From NCBI GenBank assembly GCA_023459095.1, contig JAEWVQ010000304.1, positions 1 to 24,789 on the forward strand: a stretch of DNA of 24,789 nt, written 5' to 3'. The DNA is from Pseudomonadota bacterium (GTDB lineage: Bacteria > Pseudomonadota > Gammaproteobacteria > Burkholderiales > Rhodocyclaceae). Positions 24,468-24,789 of the stretch are shown here, piece by piece. Numbering within the stretch: position 1 is the first letter of the stretch; each line of letters begins with the position of its first letter. The notes beneath the pieces are model-generated. The model searched no databases, had not been told where the DNA came from, and saw nothing but the letters and a program-made list of their open reading frames with translations. Made by a program: the position numbers and the translations under genes.

Positions 24468-24789
24468 ATGACCGCTACGCCCTTGCCGCGCCGCTGCACC
24501 CCGTGCCGCGGCGGCATTCCGCCACTCAGCCGCGCCGAGGCCGAGGAGGCGCTCAGGCGCATCCCCGGGTGGACGCTCGCCGACGACGGCCGCCGCCTCG
24601 AACGCCGCTTCACCTTCAGCGATTTCGCCGCCGCGCTGCGCTTCGTCATCGCCGTCGGCGAAGCCGCCGAGCGCGAAGGCCACCACCCCGACATCGCGCT
24701 CGGCTGGGGCTACGCCACGGTGTCGTGGCAGACCAGGAAGATCATGGGGCTGCACGACAACGACTTCATCATGGCGGCGCAGACCGACA
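24468..24789 (+). CDS. phhB: Pterin-4a-carbinolamine dehydratase, C-terminus cut by window edge
   Basis: About 107 residues are visible; the protein is probably complete to within a few residues of its end. It dehydrates 4a-hydroxytetrahydrobiopterin, recycling the pterin cofactor of aromatic amino acid hydroxylases; in bacteria without those enzymes it may serve molybdopterin or other pterin chemistry. The N-terminus CTPCRGGIPPLSRAEAE and the core EREGHHPDIALGWGYATVSWQT are diagnostic. The EGHHPD histidines are intact. The position nine residues after the aromatic Trp, usually His or Trp in the published family motif, is Arg here (WQTRK). GAGGAG lies 7 nt before the ATG at 24468; an out-of-frame ATG at 24463 was rejected. 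No phenylalanine hydroxylase gene is visible in the window, so the symbol is by homology only. Confidence 0.9.
   Translation, partial: MTATPLPRRCTPCRGGIPPLSRAEAEEALRRIPGWTLADDGRRLERRFTFSDFAAALRFVIAVGEAAEREGHHPDIALGWGYATVSWQTRKIMGLHDNDFIMAAQTD

Overview
The window is GC-rich chromosomal DNA from a betaproteobacterium. The gene order and protein sequences look like the Rhodocyclales (Thauera/Azoarcus group). That placement is inferred from memory of these families and was not computed.

Left part (1-11376): a TCA-cycle locus. On the minus strand, in order of transcription, are a GntR/HutC-type regulator, sdhC-sdhD-sdhA-sdhB-sdhE, gltA, sucA and the start of odhB, which runs off the left edge. 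Together they encode complex II with its flavinylation factor, citrate synthase, and E1 plus part of E2 of 2-oxoglutarate dehydrogenase. Divergent from the regulator are mdh (malate dehydrogenase), a strong terminator, and a CitE/HpcH-type CoA-ester lyase. The regulator-mdh gap holds a perfect 32-bp palindrome. It covers the likely -10 of the regulator gene and lies directly upstream of a TTGACA -35 for mdh. An intrinsic terminator separates gltA from sucA.

Middle part (11399-20313): signalling and transport. A membrane-anchored three-PAS GGDEF-EAL protein (minus) and a four-CBS/PAS/GGDEF-EAL protein (plus) flank a LysR regulator, its divergent MFS transporter, and a convergent AEC-family permease. 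Both c-di-GMP proteins keep intact GGDEF, RxxD and EAL motifs.

Right part (20435-24789): an ankyrin-repeat protein; a two-gene minus-strand unit of a periplasmic branched-chain-amino-acid-type binding protein and a flavin-reductase-domain protein; a divergent LuxR-type regulator with a 17-bp dyad in the shared promoter region; and a pterin-4a-carbinolamine dehydratase cut by the right edge.

No tRNA, rRNA, insertion sequence, CRISPR array or phage gene was seen. Most of the window is ordinary core metabolism. The most interesting parts are the regulatory DNA at gntR-mdh, sdhC and LysR-MFS, a changed signature residue in SdhE, the CBS-linked c-di-GMP protein, and the orphan binding protein/flavin reductase/LuxR module.
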